Under the pieces are notes generated by a model. The model had not been told where the DNA came from and ran no database searches. It saw only the letters and a list, made by a program, of their open reading frames with translations. Positions 14,581-16,489 of a DNA stretch of 16,489 nucleotides are shown here, piece after piece. Position numbers and translations under genes: made by a program. This DNA comes from Kiloniellales bacterium (GTDB lineage: Bacteria > Pseudomonadota > Alphaproteobacteria > Kiloniellales > JAKSDN01), in assembly GCA_022360075.1 (NCBI GenBank), contig JAKSDN010000702.1, forward strand, positions 1-16,489. The letters are read 5' to 3'. Each line of letters opens with the position of its first letter. Position 1 is the first letter of the stretch.

Positions 14581-15738
14581 ATGAACATCGTGTCACCGAA
14601 GACCGACCAGTCTGCCAGCCCCGAGGAACGCGCCGCCCACCGCTCCGTGCTCTACAAGCTTCCGCAGCCGGAGCCGGTGCCCAACATGCAGGCCTATCTC
14701 GACGAGCGGGAGAAGGCCCTGGCTTCGGACCCACGGCGCCGCGCGAACTACGAGACCTATCGCCGCTCGGCCCGGACCGGCGCCAAGCTCGACTACATGC
14801 CGGTCAAGCTGGACATCGAGAATGTCAGCCGCTGCAACTTCAAATGCACGATGTGCATCGTCAGCGATTGGCACAAGGGCAAGCGCGCCGAGGACATGTC
14901 GCTCGAGGACTTCAAGCGGGTCATCGACGAGAACTACGGCTTGGTGGAGATCAAGCTGCAGGGCGTCGGTGAGCCGCTGCTGCAGGGCGACGACCTCTTC
15001 GAGATGATCCGCTACGCCCGCGCGCGCGACATCTGGGTCAGAACGACGACCAACGCCTCGCTGTTGCACTTGCGCGACAACCACAAGAAGTTGATCGACA
15101 GCGGCGTCAACGAGGTGCAGATCTCGATCGACGGGGCCGACAAAGAGACCTTCCAGAAAATCCGCCGCGGCTCGGTCTTCGAGCGCGTCATCGACAACTG
15201 CAAGCTGATCAACGCCTATTGCGACAGCATCGGCGTGCATCGCACGAAGATGTGGGTGGTCGCGCAGCAAGCGAACAAGCATCAGCTCCGCGAGCTGGTC
15301 GATCTGGCGGGCGAGCTTCTGTTCAAGAGCCTCGTCTTCACGATCAACCTGGGCGACTGGGCCCAGGGCGACTGGCAGGAGAAGAACGAGGCCGCCTCCA
15401 TCGAGGCCGAGTGGGACCCCGGCTTCGCCATGGGGCTGGTCGAGCAAGGCGAGAAGCTGGGCGTCAAGGTCCGCTTCTGGGTCAATCAGGAGAAGTACGA
15501 CTACGACTCCGTCGACAAACTCTGCCCCTGGCCCTTCGAGCGCGCCTTCGTGTCGTCGGACATGCGCGTCGTGCCCTGCTGCTACGTCGGCAACCCCGAC
15601 GTATTCGAGCTCGGCAAGATCGGCGAGCAGTCCTTTTCCGACATCTGGTTCAGCGACACCTACAAGGAGTTTCGCGCGACCCACTTCACCGGAAAGACGC
15701 CGGAGATCTGCCGCAACTGCTACAAGCAGCGCTCCTGA
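14581..15738 (+). CDS. Radical SAM protein with SPASM-type C-terminus
   Basis: This 385-residue radical SAM enzyme has the cluster motif CNFKCTMC (C85, C89, C92), the GGE-like SAM motif as GVGEPLL (128-134) and ISIDGADKETFQKIRRGS (about 182-199), typical of SPASM-containing members. Its C-terminus contains further cysteines in LCPWPFERAF, VPCCYVGNP and CRNCY (C377, C380), which can hold one or two auxiliary Fe-S clusters. There is a charged N-terminal extension of about 75 residues before the barrel. Known SPASM enzymes modify peptides or oxidise sugars and aminocyclitols (for example BtrN); in a glycan operon a sugar dehydrogenation, epimerisation or rearrangement is plausible but not shown. 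No small precursor-peptide gene was seen next to it. The ATG lies 24 nt after the mutase-like stop. Confidence 0.85.
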   Translation: MNIVSPKTDQSASPEERAAHRSVLYKLPQPEPVPNMQAYLDEREKALASDPRRRANYETYRRSARTGAKLDYMPVKLDIENVSRCNFKCTMCIVSDWHKGKRAEDMSLEDFKRVIDENYGLVEIKLQGVGEPLLQGDDLFEMIRYARARDIWVRTTTNASLLHLRDNHKKLIDSGVNEVQISIDGADKETFQKIRRGSVFERVIDNCKLINAYCDSIGVHRTKMWVVAQQANKHQLRELVDLAGELLFKSLVFTINLGDWAQGDWQEKNEAASIEAEWDPGFAMGLVEQGEKLGVKVRFWVNQEKYDYDSVDKLCPWPFERAFVSSDMRVVPCCYVGNPDVFELGKIGEQSFSDIWFSDTYKEFRATHFTGKTPEICRNCYKQRS

Positions 15739-15818
15739 CCGGAACCACGAGCTCGCAGGCGGCCGCGGCCCTTCCGGGGCGCGTCGCCCTGCCCTCCAGA
15801 CGCCGTCCGAGCCTTCCC

Positions 15819-16489
15819 ATGAATGACACCGAGCTGACCTTCGCCGACAAGTTCCTGCCCGTGCAGCAGGAGTTCCGGAAGGACTTCGACGGCAACGACG
15901 AGGCGCTGCTGCGCGGCCTCTTCGAGTTGGTCGAGCGCTGCAGCGGCCTGCGCGATCCCGAGGAGGAGCTGGAGATCGAGAACACGCCGAAGTTCACGAT
16001 CCCGCAGATGGGCTCCTCGCCCATGATGCTGCGGCTGCTGCAGTTCCTGGTCAGGCTGAGCGGCGCCAAACGCGTGCTCGAGATCGGCGCCTTCATCGGC
16101 GTCTCCGGCATGTACATGGCCAAGGCGCTGCCGGCCGGCGGCAAGCTCACCTCGATCGAGAAGTTCGACCACTTCGCCGAGATCGCCCGCCGAAACCACC
16201 AGCGCAACGGCCTCGGCGACAGGATCGAGGTCATCGTCGGCGACGCCTTCGAAGTCCTGAAGACGATGGGCGAGGACGGCCAGCAGTTCGACATGGTCTT
16301 CCTCGACGGCAACAAGGAGAAGTACGCCGACTACTTCGAGGCGCTCGATCCCTTCCTGGCGCCCGGCGGCCTCTTCGTGACCGACGACGTCTTCTTCCAC
16401 GGCGATGCCGTCAATGCCTCCCCGCACTCGGAGAAGGGCGAAGGCGCCCGGCGCTTTTTGGACCTGATGGCAGAGCGCGCCGACTACGA
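15819..16489 (+). CDS. O-methyltransferase, catechol-OMT-like (3' end missing)
   Basis: The frame is open from the ATG at 15819 to the window end, giving 223 codons; the family usually has 210-240, so little is missing. It shows SAM motif I RVLEIGAFIGVSG (85-97), TSIEKFDHFAEIARRN (111-126), GDAFEVL (141-147), and FLDGNKEKYADYFEAL (161-176) followed by LAPGGLFVTDDVFFHG (180-195). These are the landmarks of the cation-dependent caffeoyl-CoA/catechol O-methyltransferase group. The usual metal-binding DN pair is DD here (189-190). The gene starts 80 bp after the radical SAM stop, and the start lacks a clear ribosome binding site. Its substrate may be a sugar hydroxyl or a small aromatic; context favours glycan decoration, without proof. 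Confidence 0.82.
   Translation, partial: MNDTELTFADKFLPVQQEFRKDFDGNDEALLRGLFELVERCSGLRDPEEELEIENTPKFTIPQMGSSPMMLRLLQFLVRLSGAKRVLEIGAFIGVSGMYMAKALPAGGKLTSIEKFDHFAEIARRNHQRNGLGDRIEVIVGDAFEVLKTMGEDGQQFDMVFLDGNKEKYADYFEALDPFLAPGGLFVTDDVFFHGDAVNASPHSEKGEGARRFLDLMAERADY

Noticed and set aside
15759..15770. GC palindrome (GCGGCCGC/GGCCGCGGCC) between the radical SAM and methyltransferase genes as a terminator or recombination site
   Set aside because: There is no T-run, no repeat elsewhere and no recombinase gene; such palindromes are common in GC-rich spacers.
1..16489. CRISPR arrays, tRNA or rRNA genes, insertion sequences and phage genes
   Set aside because: No regularly spaced repeats, tRNA-like cloverleaf with CCA end, rRNA signature, transposase or integrase was seen on either strand.

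Overview
This is a GC-rich window (roughly two thirds G+C by eye) in which third codon positions are strongly G/C. Protein styles and gene content fit an alphaproteobacterium, probably a marine or soil Rhodospirillales/Kiloniellales-type organism; the lineage is an inference, since no rRNA or tRNA marker is present. The content is that of a surface-polysaccharide (O-antigen, capsule or similar) locus: sugar-modifying enzymes, several methyltransferases and an ABC-type polysaccharide exporter. No ordinary GT-A/GT-B glycosyltransferase, initiating transferase, CRISPR array, insertion sequence or RNA gene was recognised.

Layout. (1) 1-1696, minus strand: a translationally coupled pair encoding the beta and alpha subunits of a thiamine-diphosphate (ThDP) 2-oxoacid-dehydrogenase-type E1 enzyme; the beta gene runs off the left edge. 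(2) 1697-2009: a divergent control region with a candidate promoter followed by closely packed hairpins. (3) 2010-5332, plus strand: an HddA-like GHMP sugar kinase, a Wzm-type ABC-2 permease, a Wzt-type ATPase and a Nudix hydrolase. (4) 5336-6976, minus strand: a large uncharacterised protein with an N-terminal transferase-like region and C-terminal TPR repeats, ending 3 bp from the Nudix stop. (5) 6977-7306: a second divergent control region with a good sigma70-like promoter reading right. (6) 7307-16489, plus strand: ten tightly packed genes, probably one operon. They encode two SAM methyltransferases, a split transketolase (N and C halves as separate proteins), a DegT-family PLP aminotransferase, a WbuC-like cupin, a NeuD/PglD-type hexapeptide acyltransferase, a divergent UDP-galactopyranose-mutase homologue, a radical SAM/SPASM protein, and an O-methyltransferase cut by the right edge.

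How they may work together (inference). The GHMP kinase activates a sugar. The split transketolase could move a two-carbon ketol unit onto or off a sugar, giving a ketose that the DegT enzyme aminates and the NeuD-like enzyme N-acylates. The mutase homologue could contract a pyranose ring to a furanose, the radical SAM enzyme and methyltransferases could decorate the sugar or the chain, and the ABC pair would export the finished or lipid-linked glycan. The most distinctive feature is two independent two-subunit ThDP enzymes in one glycan locus, beside an aminotransferase and a radical SAM enzyme. This suggests an uncommon carbon-carbon bond-forming step in making a rare sugar or side group.
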